Of a stretch of 46,271 nucleotides of DNA, positions 24,532-32,393 are shown piece by piece. A program made the position numbers and the translations under genes. Origin of the DNA: Ruminococcus sp. GTDB lineage: Bacteria > Bacillota > Clostridia > Oscillospirales > Ruminococcaceae. The DNA lies in contig SVNM01000008.1 of the NCBI GenBank assembly GCA_015066875.1, forward strand, positions 1-46,271. Direction: 5' to 3'. Each line of letters opens with the position of its first letter. Within the stretch, counting starts at the first letter, position 1. The notes below the pieces were generated by a model. The model saw only the letters and a list, made by a program, of their open reading frames with translations. It made no database searches and was not told where the DNA came from.

Positions 24532-27048
24532 CTAAGCCCCGAATCTTTTATGTGGCTGAGAGTAAAGGTAACCCTGAGAGAAACGTATCTGATTTTTATC
24601 AAGAATTTCCTGAATACCTGTATTCTCAACGAACTCAGCGATAATCTCCTTAGAGTGTTTTTTAGCCCACTGTGAGATCATTTCGAGGAACTCAAGAGCA
24701 TAAACATCAGACTGTATATTTCTGATAATTTCGCCGTCAATCTTGATGTAATCAGACTTGATTTTGAACACGTTGACGATATTGGAAAAACCGCTTCCGA
24801 AGTCATCGATAGCGATACTTCCGCCTGCCTCGTGGACCTTTTCAACAAACTCAAATATAACGGGATACTCAACGATTTCCTCAGTTTCAGTAAGCTCGAA
24901 AACGAAATTTTCAGGGTGAGGAGCACTTCTCAGGAATTTCAGGATAGAGTGAATAATCCTGTAATTATGCACATCGCTGATATTCATATTTATGGTAACC
25001 TTTTCATCTCTGTTGCGGAAAAGCTCAAGAACCTTATTGATCATAATATATGAAAGGTCAGCATAATAGCCATACTCCTTAGCGATATCCATAAAATGGT
25101 ACGGAGTATAGACATTTCCTTCAGAGTCCTCAATACGCATAAGCGACTCATACATAGCGATTTCGCCCTGGCTGTTATCGTGAATACCCTGGAAATAGGG
25201 AACAATTCTGTTGTTTGATATAGCGTCGTTGAGAATTTTGATCATATTCATCTTATGGGCATTATAACCCTCAAGACCAAGCTCAGGGGTATAAGTCATA
25301 AAGAGGTGCTTTCTTGTCCTCATTCTCACGAGAGTAAGCTCAGCTTTTTTGATAAGATCAGTTTCTTCCAGAACAAGCGAGAACTCGCTTACAGCGGGAT
25401 AGGAAGAAAAGATAAAATCGGTCATATAAACCTGAAGCTTATGCATAGTATCGCTGAAGGTTTCTTCTGAAACAGCAGGCGCGCCTGTAATAATCAGCGA
25501 GTTTTTCTTATAGACATAGCATCTGTAATTATCGCTTCCGAGGAAGTCCATAATGCACTTATGGAAGCGGTTAAAGTAGATGAGGAATTTAGACTCACTG
25601 AGAAAAGCTTTGAGGAGTCCCTCATTTCTGATAGTTATCATACAGATCTTGTTGAACTTACCCACCTTATAATCAAAGCGATATTTTGTAATATTACCGA
25701 GTCCTGTTTCGTCATCGATAAACAGACTGCTTTTAATTTCCTGCTGTTGCTGTTTACGAATGGGATTTTTATTATTGCGCAGAAGGTAATCAACGATATC
25801 CTCCTGAGTATTAACCAGATCAGATGAATGATCATGCAGTGCATTTATATCCAGCTTAACCATACTATGACGTTCAGAAAGTGAAGCGATAGCAAAGGAG
25901 TAGTTGCAGTAAGTGTTTGACTGTCTGATATTACCGAATTCTCCGGCAACAAGAGCACCGCAGAGGTTTGTTTTTTCAAAGGGAAGAAGCTCCCAATTAG
26001 TGCAGTTGCTGAACATTTCCTGGCGTGAAACACAGCTATATCCGAAAAGGACTTCAGAGGGATGACTGCAGATATTTTCGCAGACATTCTCGCACACTTC
26101 GATAGTTTTCTGAATACTTGAATAAGCGATACGGATTTTATCGCCGATTTCGACCTCACTGGGAACATACATAACAGGCTCAGGCTCATCATTGAAGATA
26201 GAGTTGTCTTTAGTCTGAGGCGAATATGCAATAGCCCAGGGAGTATCATTATGATTGGATTTGACAATAGGGAAGGTGACAGTAGCGATAGCGGGATTAT
26301 CATCGGAATTATACTTATTGAGGTTAATTCCCAGCAGATTCTGATACCAGTCCACCGCATTTTCGCCGTCTACCGAGCGGATAATCATACCATCGGCATC
26401 GGTAACGGTATAAACCTTGCCCATAGGCTCAGTTACATAAATAATATCGCTGTAAACAGACATAATTTTAGAGTCAATAACAGCAAAAACGGCGCAATCG
26501 CCCGAAACCTGTTTTTCGTTGAAAACGAAGCTCTGATGCTGAGTCATATTAATAAGACGAACATCAGGAGTATTGGCAAATCCGCCCAGCATCTGAAGCT
26601 GAGGAGCGTCGATGTTGATTTTCTCAACGAATTCATCTGTTTTCAGATAAGGACGGGCAAAGAAAGCAAGCATAAAAACAGAAGAAGAACTTACAGCTTC
26701 GCTGATGATTCTATCAGCGATTTCCTTGCCTGTAATATCAGCACCATCGTTACCGTTGAGGCTTATCATATGAGTGCTTACAGTGGCATCAAGAAAATCG
26801 GTAATAGAAACAGCACAGCAATCGGTAAGAATTTTTCCGTTAATAATAACGCCCGAAGTACTGCTTCCTATAATGTGAGAATTAGGAAGGTAATAAAGAA
26901 TTTTATTAATGAATGGAACAATGGTAGTACTGTTGTGGGTACAGGTATGAATTCTGACAAGATAATTCTTATCTCTGGACAATCCGTTAGCTTTGATTAA
27001 TTCTTCAAAATGATGATCTGAAGAATAAACAAAACTTATAGCTTTCAT
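24532..27048 (-). CDS. FIST sensor - degenerate GGDEF - EAL c-di-GMP phosphodiesterase
   Basis: 838 aa from ATG 27048. A longer frame begins at 27183, but that start lies upstream of the promoter (27113-27141), and AGAGGTG sits just before 27048. Residues ~1-370 are FIST_N/FIST_C sensory domains (IIGSSTSGVI, LGGFANTPDVRLI) thought to bind small ligands. Residues ~440-590 resemble GGDEF (DDETGLGNITKYRF), but the GGDEF signature is replaced by YKKNSL, so no cyclase activity is expected. Residues ~593-838 are EAL with catalytic residues kept: YESLMRI (EAL as ESL), NMNIS, ELTETE, IDDFGSGFSN, IKIDG, EFVE and FSQGYLYS. The likely role is c-di-GMP hydrolysis in the cytoplasm under FIST control. No membrane segment is seen. 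Confidence 0.9.
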   Translation of the reverse strand: MKAISFVYSSDHHFEELIKANGLSRDKNYLVRIHTCTHNSTTIVPFINKILYYLPNSHIIGSSTSGVIINGKILTDCCAVSITDFLDATVSTHMISLNGNDGADITGKEIADRIISEAVSSSSVFMLAFFARPYLKTDEFVEKINIDAPQLQMLGGFANTPDVRLINMTQHQSFVFNEKQVSGDCAVFAVIDSKIMSVYSDIIYVTEPMGKVYTVTDADGMIIRSVDGENAVDWYQNLLGINLNKYNSDDNPAIATVTFPIVKSNHNDTPWAIAYSPQTKDNSIFNDEPEPVMYVPSEVEIGDKIRIAYSSIQKTIEVCENVCENICSHPSEVLFGYSCVSRQEMFSNCTNWELLPFEKTNLCGALVAGEFGNIRQSNTYCNYSFAIASLSERHSMVKLDINALHDHSSDLVNTQEDIVDYLLRNNKNPIRKQQQQEIKSSLFIDDETGLGNITKYRFDYKVGKFNKICMITIRNEGLLKAFLSESKFLIYFNRFHKCIMDFLGSDNYRCYVYKKNSLIITGAPAVSEETFSDTMHKLQVYMTDFIFSSYPAVSEFSLVLEETDLIKKAELTLVRMRTRKHLFMTYTPELGLEGYNAHKMNMIKILNDAISNNRIVPYFQGIHDNSQGEIAMYESLMRIEDSEGNVYTPYHFMDIAKEYGYYADLSYIMINKVLELFRNRDEKVTINMNISDVHNYRIIHSILKFLRSAPHPENFVFELTETEEIVEYPVIFEFVEKVHEAGGSIAIDDFGSGFSNIVNVFKIKSDYIKIDGEIIRNIQSDVYALEFLEMISQWAKKHSKEIIAEFVENTGIQEILDKNQIRFSQGYLYSQPHKRFGA

Positions 27049-27112
27049 AATCTCACACCTCTCAATCAATAAAAATAAGAAAAGAGCAAAATCTTTATCA
27101 CTAATTAATATA

Positions 27113-27141
27113 ATAATAGCACTTTTTATTAGATTTGTCCA
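27113..27141 (-). promoter_or_regulatory. Sigma-A promoter for the FIST-EAL gene
   Basis: On the minus strand TGGACA (27141-27136), a 17-bp spacer and TATTAT (27118-27113), five of six matches in each box. The leader is about 60 nt. Confidence 0.75.
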
Positions 27142-27282
27142 GTTTTTTATTGTATTCTTTAAAAACATTGTTAAATTAAGCAAAAATCATATAGCGTTGA
27201 TATGCATTTTGACAAATTTTTCCGGGCTGTGCAAACCTGTAAAGAAATCTTATTGTTAAACAGAAATAGTTTGTTCATATTG

Positions 27283-27311
27283 TTGACATTTTAATGCAAT
27301 ATTGTTATAAT
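27283..27311 (+). promoter_or_regulatory. Perfect consensus sigma-A promoter of the kinase/vWA/PP2C operon
   Basis: TTGACA (27283-27288), 17-bp spacer, TATAAT (27306-27311). It implies strong, constitutive expression and places the transcript start near 27318, which rules out the in-frame ATG at 27310. Confidence 0.88.
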
Positions 27312-27348
27312 GTATGTATATAGTTTTTTGTTTCGGAGAGTGATTATT

Positions 27349-28662
27349 GTGGAATTAAAAAACGGTTTTAAGGGTAAAACACTTTACGGTGTGGAATATA
27401 CTGTGCTTGAGCATCTCGGCGGTGGCGGACAGGGTAATGTCTACCGCATTGAAATGAACGGTAAACAGAAGGCTCTGAAGTGGTATCATAAGTCAACTAT
27501 TGACAAGATGAAAAATCCCGATGAGTTTTATGAAAACCTGAAATCAAATATCGAAAAAGGTGCGCCGACAAATGCGTTTCTGTGGCCTCAGGACCTTACT
27601 GAGCATATAAACGGTACATTCGGCTATATTATGGAGCTTCGTCCTTCAGGCTTTGAGGAGCTTACAAAATTTCTGCTGTGGGATAAGAAAACCCGTCGTA
27701 TGAAGGCTCAGTTTGCAAATATTACCGCACGTTGCAATTGTGCTATCAATATTATTGAGGGCTTCAGAGCCCTGCATAACGATGGCTACAGCTATCAGGA
27801 CCTCAATAACGGAAACTTTTTTATCAATCCTCAGACAGGCGATGTGCTTATCTGTGATAATGATAACGTATCCGAAAGAGGAGTAAACTTCGGAATTGCA
27901 GGCAAACAGCGATATATGGCTCCTGAGGTGGTGCTTGGCGGAGCTCCCGATAAGCGTTCAGACCGCTTTTCGCTGGCAGTTATACTTTTCCGTATGCTTT
28001 TTATCGAGCACCCGCTGGAGGGTAAGTATTCAACACCGCCTTGTATGACTCCTGAGTATGAGAAGAAATTTTACGGAAGCGAGCCGATTTTTGTGCTTGA
28101 TCCTGAGGATAAACGCAACGAAGCAAATAATCAGCTGAATACAAATACTCTGCGTTTCTGGAAGATTTATCCCGATTATATACGCGAGCTTTTTGAAAAA
28201 TCCTTCAGCAAGGCTTCGATGTATCCGCCCTATGACAGAATTATCGAAAGAACCTGGCTTGACGCTTTTGTAAGGCTCAGAAGTGAAACGGTAACCTGTC
28301 CTCACTGCGGTAAGGAGACCTTTATCACACCTAAATATACGGTAAGCTGTATGTACTGCGGAGGTCAGCTCACTTGCTTCAACAGCGTGAAATTCAAGCG
28401 ATTTGAGGTTCCTGTTTTCGGTGGAGTAAAGCTTTATACAGGACAGCTAAGCGGAAGCGATGAGGACTACTTTGAAATTATCGGCGAGTTTGTAAGAAAC
28501 AGAAAAAATCCCGATAAGCTTGGTCTGAGAAACCTCAGCAACAGCGTATGGAGCGTTAAATTACCCGACAACACAGTAAAAACAGTTGATCCCGGTGCGG
28601 TAATGCCCGCAACACAGGGATTTGAGATTACTATCGGCAACTCAGCCGGAACAATAATTTAA
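27349..28662 (+). CDS. Protein kinase of a TerY-P-like triad, with zinc ribbon
   Basis: 437 aa from GTG 27349, preceded by CGGAGAG. An ATG at 27310 overlaps the -10 box and is rejected. Residues ~19-320 are a protein-kinase fold: glycine loop GGGGQGNVY (24-32), Lys44 in ALKWY, a catalytic loop altered from HRDLKPEN to YQDLNNGN (Asp and Asn kept), a DFG equivalent of DND in CDNDNV, and an APE-like MAPEVV. The metal-binding Asp residues are present, so activity is plausible. A four-Cys zinc ribbon follows (CPHCGKE then CMYCGG, about 322-347). The C-terminal ~85 residues form a small beta-rich domain. With the vWA and PP2C genes it forms the three-gene set known as the TerY-P triad, linked to stress signalling. 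Its substrates are unknown. Confidence 0.88.
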   Translation: MELKNGFKGKTLYGVEYTVLEHLGGGGQGNVYRIEMNGKQKALKWYHKSTIDKMKNPDEFYENLKSNIEKGAPTNAFLWPQDLTEHINGTFGYIMELRPSGFEELTKFLLWDKKTRRMKAQFANITARCNCAINIIEGFRALHNDGYSYQDLNNGNFFINPQTGDVLICDNDNVSERGVNFGIAGKQRYMAPEVVLGGAPDKRSDRFSLAVILFRMLFIEHPLEGKYSTPPCMTPEYEKKFYGSEPIFVLDPEDKRNEANNQLNTNTLRFWKIYPDYIRELFEKSFSKASMYPPYDRIIERTWLDAFVRLRSETVTCPHCGKETFITPKYTVSCMYCGGQLTCFNSVKFKRFEVPVFGGVKLYTGQLSGSDEDYFEIIGEFVRNRKNPDKLGLRNLSNSVWSVKLPDNTVKTVDPGAVMPATQGFEITIGNSAGTII

Positions 28663-28681
28663 TTTTCAGGAGGTTTGTAAA

Positions 28682-29446
28682 ATGGCAGGATTAGATGATT
28701 TCGCACCGGTTTCAAGAAAGGTTATGACTCTTTTTTACGTGATAGATACTTCAGGCAGTATGCAGGGAAGTAAAATCGGACAGGTAGAGTCTGCTCTTGA
28801 AGAGGTAATGCAGACTCTTCAGGAAATAAGCGATTCAAGCGATGACGCAGAGATAAGAATTGCCGTTCTTGAGTTTTCTACAGGAGCTTCGTGGGTTACT
28901 CCGGAGCCTGTTTCGCCTGAGGGATATCGCTTCAAGTCCTTTGAGGCCTGCGGTGTAACAGACCTGGGAGCTGCCTGCAAGGAGCTTGATAAAAAGCTTT
29001 CAAGAAATGAATTCCTTAAAACAGAGGCAGGAGCATATCCTCCTGTAATTCTTCTTTTCAGTGACGGAGGTCCCACAGATAACTGGGAAAGCGGACTTAC
29101 AACGCTTCAGTCAAATAACTGGTTCAAGCGTTCAATCAAGATTGCCTTTGCTATCGGTGAGGACGCTGATAAGACGATCCTCGCACGTTTTTCAGGAAGC
29201 TCTGAGACTGTTCTCGATGTAAAGAACAAGGATCAGCTTCGTCTTATGATCGAAAAGGCAAGCGTTATCACAAGCGTTTTTGCAAGCCATTCAAGCACTG
29301 TTGACGCTGAAACCGATCCTGTTGAGATCTCAAAACAGCTTGCGGTTGACGTTCAGGCACAGACTCAGGAGGCTCTTGACAGCGGTATAGCTCCTGTTGG
29401 CTCTGCCGATACAGCAGTTGCCGATTGGGACGAGGAAGACTGGTAA
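28682..29446 (+). CDS. TerY-like von Willebrand factor A protein
   Basis: 254 aa. It is a vWA domain with a complete MIDAS: DTSGSM at 22-27, the conserved Thr in GVTDLG at about 96-101, and Asp in LFSDGGPTDNW at about 122-132. Members bind a divalent metal and act as interaction scaffolds in the cytoplasm; no signal peptide is present. The C-terminal ~50 residues are acidic and disordered, ending in WDEEDW, and the Cys-rich TerY-C zinc module found in many relatives is absent here. The ribosome site AGGAGGTTTGTAAA before ATG is strong. It lies between the kinase (19-nt gap) and phosphatase (13-nt gap) genes in one operon. Confidence 0.87.
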   Translation: MAGLDDFAPVSRKVMTLFYVIDTSGSMQGSKIGQVESALEEVMQTLQEISDSSDDAEIRIAVLEFSTGASWVTPEPVSPEGYRFKSFEACGVTDLGAACKELDKKLSRNEFLKTEAGAYPPVILLFSDGGPTDNWESGLTTLQSNNWFKRSIKIAFAIGEDADKTILARFSGSSETVLDVKNKDQLRLMIEKASVITSVFASHSSTVDAETDPVEISKQLAVDVQAQTQEALDSGIAPVGSADTAVADWDEEDW

Positions 29447-29459
29447 GGCTGGTGTGCTG

Positions 29460-30359
29460 ATGGAGAATTATTTTGCATTTGCCGAAACCTGTATAGGTGA
29501 AAGCCACCTGAGGCACAATACAATCTGTCAGGACTCCTCTTTATGTGTGAATAAGGAAAAGTATGCTCTTGCAACAGTTGCCGATGGTCACGGAAGCGTG
29601 CAGTATCTCAGGACGAAAATCGGCTCACAGCTTTGCGTAGAGTGCGCAAGCGAGTGTATTGACGAGTTTCTCAGCAGTATTGACTACGCTCCCGAGGCTC
29701 TGGCTTCGGAAAAACAGCGCAATGAGCTTTTTTCACAGCTCTGGCGCAGTATAGTTTCACTGTGGCATCAGCGTGCTGAGGAGCATTACAATAACAATCC
29801 CTTTACTGAGGAGGAGCTGAGTCTTATTCCCGAAAATCTTGCGCGTTATCGTGAAAGATATCAGAGGGGAGATTTTCTCGGAGCATACGGAACCACTTTA
29901 ATCGCTCTTGTAATAACTGAAGAGTTCGGCTTCTGTATTCAGATAGGCGACGGAACCTGTGTTGTCGTCGATAATCAGGGCATTGCCACAGAGCCTGTTC
30001 CTGTGGACGAAAACTGCTATGGATGCGTTACAACGTCAATCTGTCAGGAGGACGCTGTTCAGTCACTTCGCTTCTGTTATTTTGATAAGGAGAGTATTCC
30101 CGAAGCTGTTTTTCTCGGCACGGACGGAGTAGAGGACTCTTACGGCGATTTTGAACTTATGCATCGTTTTTATGCGGGACTTGCGGGAATATTCAACTCC
30201 TGCGGAATAGACGACGGAATAAATCAGCTTAAGGAGTTTCTGCCCCGACTGACAAGAGAGGGTAACGGCGATGATGTATCTGTTGCGGGAATAATAAAAC
30301 TCAGTGGTGCTGTAATAGAAAAAGAATCTGCAGAAACAGCAGACTCTGAAAATGAGTAA
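29460..30359 (+). CDS. PP2C-family serine/threonine phosphatase of the triad
   Basis: 299 aa from ATG 29460; a GTG at 29454 is an alternative start, and the ribosome site is weak, so translation is probably coupled to the vWA gene. PP2C metal-binding motifs are present: VADGHGS (about 41-47), GAYGTTLIAL, FLGTDGVEDSY and NGDDVSVAGI. It is a soluble cytoplasmic enzyme expected to reverse phosphorylation by the kinase encoded two genes upstream. There is no membrane segment. The position as third gene, followed by a strong terminator, defines the triad as an independent transcription unit. Confidence 0.87.
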   Translation: MENYFAFAETCIGESHLRHNTICQDSSLCVNKEKYALATVADGHGSVQYLRTKIGSQLCVECASECIDEFLSSIDYAPEALASEKQRNELFSQLWRSIVSLWHQRAEEHYNNNPFTEEELSLIPENLARYRERYQRGDFLGAYGTTLIALVITEEFGFCIQIGDGTCVVVDNQGIATEPVPVDENCYGCVTTSICQEDAVQSLRFCYFDKESIPEAVFLGTDGVEDSYGDFELMHRFYAGLAGIFNSCGIDDGINQLKEFLPRLTREGNGDDVSVAGIIKLSGAVIEKESAETADSENE

Positions 30360-30373
30360 TTAATATCAAATAA

Positions 30374-30399
30374 AAAATCCCCACAATTGTGGGGATTTT
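30374..30399. terminator. Bidirectional terminator between the kinase triad and GH5 cellulase
   Basis: A 26-bp fully palindromic hairpin (AAAATCCCCACA and its complement around AATT), T-rich on both sides. It serves the convergent PP2C and GH5 genes. Confidence 0.9.
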
Positions 30400-30413
30400 A
30401 TTTTTGTTATGGT

Positions 30414-32264
30414 TTATGACTTAACTGATTCAGGAAGAGAATCAATTGCCTGTGCAACCTTTTTCTGAATTGAAAGTGCATCAGAAACATCTACACCATC
30501 ACCACGCTGATATACATCGCAGTTGTTGAGAGCCTGAGCTTCAAGGGGGAAGAGTTCAGCGTTACAGCCGTAGCACATAACCTTGATAACGTCAGCCATT
30601 TTTACCTCGCCGTCAAGATCAGCGTCACCGTAAACGATATCGCCTTCTGTAGTAGGCTGAGTTGTAGTAGTTGTGGTAGTTGTAGTTGTTGTGCTTGTAG
30701 TTGTAGTAGTCACAGTGGTAGGCTTGGGCTCGTCACCTGTAAGGATTGTACCGCCATCGAGGTTACTTCCCTCAGTATAAGCGTAAGACTCATAGAACTC
30801 GTTAAGTGAAAGACCTGTATTATTTATACCAAGAGGCTTCTGGTGGTCAAGACCGATATACTTGCCTGTCTCCAGAGTCTGCCACAGAGACTCTTCAAAC
30901 AGAGCATACTTATCTTCTGCCCATGTAATCTGAGTTGAACCTCTCTGCTGACCGCATGCAAGATTAGCCCAGAGTCCGCCTGTATCGCCTGAGTTTGTAT
31001 TAAGGCACCAGAATGTGTGGTTAATATGATTTTCAATCATATAGTCGCGGAGCAGAGTCATCCATTTCTGATTCTCAGCGCCGTCCATATGACCGCCCCA
31101 TTCACCGATAAGTTCGGGAGCGATATTCTCAGCGTTGATATAAGCCCATGTATCGTACCAGTAATCGTCAAGGAGAGTCTGTGTGGTAAAGTCCTTGTCA
31201 AACCATTTCTGTGCATAAACTGAAGGGCCGTAGTCGTGAGGAGAATATACGATCTGGCTTGTACCCTGTTTTGGAACGATAGGATATTCTCTTGCGCCTC
31301 TGAAGTTTCCGCCCCACCAAGCGCCGATATAAGGAGAATCGTACATACGGTCAGGCATACCCCAGTAGTCGCCGGCCTGAGCACCGCTGAGAGACTGCTC
31401 AACGCCCTCAACGAAAATAAGAGCATTAGGGTTAACATCAAGAATAGCCTCAGCACATCTTGTTGCAGCATAAGCCCAGTTGTTTTCATCAGTAGAGCCG
31501 TCCCACTTAGCAGCGTTCACGCCTTCAGGACCCTTACCGTGAGGCTCATTCTTAAGGTCAAAACCAAGGAGAGTATCGTCGTTCTTATACTTTTCTGCCA
31601 TCCATACAAGAGTTTCGATCCAGATATCTGTTGTAACCATAGTACCGTCAGCAGTTTCCTTGCCGTACCAGAGGTTGTAGTTATGACCTGAGTTATCAGC
31701 ATGAGGGCTGTGGATATCGATGAAAGCCTTGATACCGTACTCTTTACATTTCTGAAGAATGATATCGAAGCCTCTGTCACTTGTGATAAGAGTTTTACCG
31801 TCAGCCTCAACGAATTCCTTGTTAAGGTTACCGTAAGTACCGGCCTTTATTACACCGCCGTTTCCGTCGTCCTGATCAACAGGAGGGTTATAGCAGGCCT
31901 GCATACCGCCGGCGCTGATCTGATAGGGATTTCCTGTCATCCATGAATAGATAAGCTCAGTAGAAATAGGGAATCGGATAACGTTGATACCTCTGTCAGC
32001 AACTTCCTCAAGGATATCGTTGATATCGCCTGCATAGAGGTAGTGCGGAGAGTACTCGATACAGTTCATACCGAACCAGTTGGCACCTGTAAGCCAAACT
32101 TCATTGCCGTTCATATCGTAAAGACGGCTTCCAACGGCGTGAAGCCAGTCATCGTTACAGTCATCAACAGTAGCCTCAACAGGAGCAAAGCCTGCTACTG
32201 CGCCTGATGCTGTCATAGTTGCAAGAGCAAGAGCCCCAGCAAGTAATTTACGCAGTTTACTCAT
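30414..32264 (-). CDS. Secreted GH5 endoglucanase-type glycoside hydrolase with dockerin
   Basis: 616 aa. Signal peptide about 1-31. The GH5 catalytic domain spans about 40-490, with strand-start residues RFPIS, FDLKNEPHG (acid/base Glu240), SPHDYGP and LIGEWGG (nucleophile Glu388), and WCLNTNSGDTGGL near the active site. It would cut beta-1,4 glucans or related mannan/xyloglucan outside the cell. A Thr-rich linker leads to a C-terminal dockerin (GDADLDGEVKMADVIKVMC and YQRGDGVDVSDALSIQKKV) matching that of the 682-aa protein. The ribosome site GAGAGGGGAAATTT precedes ATG. The long leader with an inverted repeat and upstream palindrome suggests regulated expression. The exact GH5 subfamily is not determined. 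Confidence 0.92.
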   Translation of the reverse strand: MSKLRKLLAGALALATMTASGAVAGFAPVEATVDDCNDDWLHAVGSRLYDMNGNEVWLTGANWFGMNCIEYSPHYLYAGDINDILEEVADRGINVIRFPISTELIYSWMTGNPYQISAGGMQACYNPPVDQDDGNGGVIKAGTYGNLNKEFVEADGKTLITSDRGFDIILQKCKEYGIKAFIDIHSPHADNSGHNYNLWYGKETADGTMVTTDIWIETLVWMAEKYKNDDTLLGFDLKNEPHGKGPEGVNAAKWDGSTDENNWAYAATRCAEAILDVNPNALIFVEGVEQSLSGAQAGDYWGMPDRMYDSPYIGAWWGGNFRGAREYPIVPKQGTSQIVYSPHDYGPSVYAQKWFDKDFTTQTLLDDYWYDTWAYINAENIAPELIGEWGGHMDGAENQKWMTLLRDYMIENHINHTFWCLNTNSGDTGGLWANLACGQQRGSTQITWAEDKYALFEESLWQTLETGKYIGLDHQKPLGINNTGLSLNEFYESYAYTEGSNLDGGTILTGDEPKPTTVTTTTTSTTTTTTTTTTTQPTTEGDIVYGDADLDGEVKMADVIKVMCYGCNAELFPLEAQALNNCDVYQRGDGVDVSDALSIQKKVAQAIDSLPESVKS

Positions 32265-32281
32265 AATAAATTTCCCCTCTC

Positions 32282-32318
32282 AGGATACTCAGAATAATAA
32301 AGATGTGCAAAGTATCCT
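32282..32318 (-). promoter_or_regulatory. Inverted repeat in the GH5 leader
   Basis: AGGATACT and AGTATCCT, eight perfect base pairs separated by 21 nt, lie in the transcribed leader just upstream of the ribosome site. They could form an mRNA-stabilising hairpin or an operator. Confidence 0.5.
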
Positions 32319-32330
32319 ATACATAAATTA

Positions 32331-32359
32331 ATTTTATCATAGCCTACTATAATTGTCAA
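32331..32359 (-). promoter_or_regulatory. Sigma-A promoter of the GH5 cellulase
   Basis: On the minus strand TTGACA (32359-32354), 17-bp spacer, TAAAAT (32336-32331): perfect -35 and near-perfect -10. The leader is about 60 nt. Confidence 0.85.
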
Positions 32360-32377
32360 GAGAAAACCATTAATTTC

Positions 32378-32389
32378 GTAATATATTAC
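32378..32389. promoter_or_regulatory. 12-bp palindrome upstream of the GH5 promoter
   Basis: GTAATATATTAC, a perfect palindrome, ends 18 bp before the -35 box, a position suited to an activator. It lies between the stop of the YlbJ-like gene and the promoter. No regulator gene nearby is an obvious partner. Confidence 0.35.
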
Positions 32390-32393
32390 AATC

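Larger units (their letters stand above)
27049..27348. other. 300-bp divergent regulatory region between the FIST-EAL gene and the kinase triad
   Basis: It contains no gene. It holds the two divergent promoters listed separately and an isolated TTGACA at about 27209 without a matching -10. The stretch between the promoters (27142-27282) is AT-rich, and I see no clear palindrome or operator in it. Confidence 0.7.

Noticed and set aside
26251-27000. 249-aa plus-strand reading frame opposite the FIST-EAL gene
   Set aside because: It lies fully antisense to a clear FIST domain, with no ribosome site and no plausible domain.
24532-27183. Longer start (27183) for the FIST-EAL protein
   Set aside because: It lies upstream of the promoter at 27113-27141; a ribosome site precedes 27048.
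27310-27348. ATG at 27310 as the kinase start
   Set aside because: It overlaps the -10 box of the perfect promoter, so it would not be transcribed; GTG 27349 has a ribosome site.
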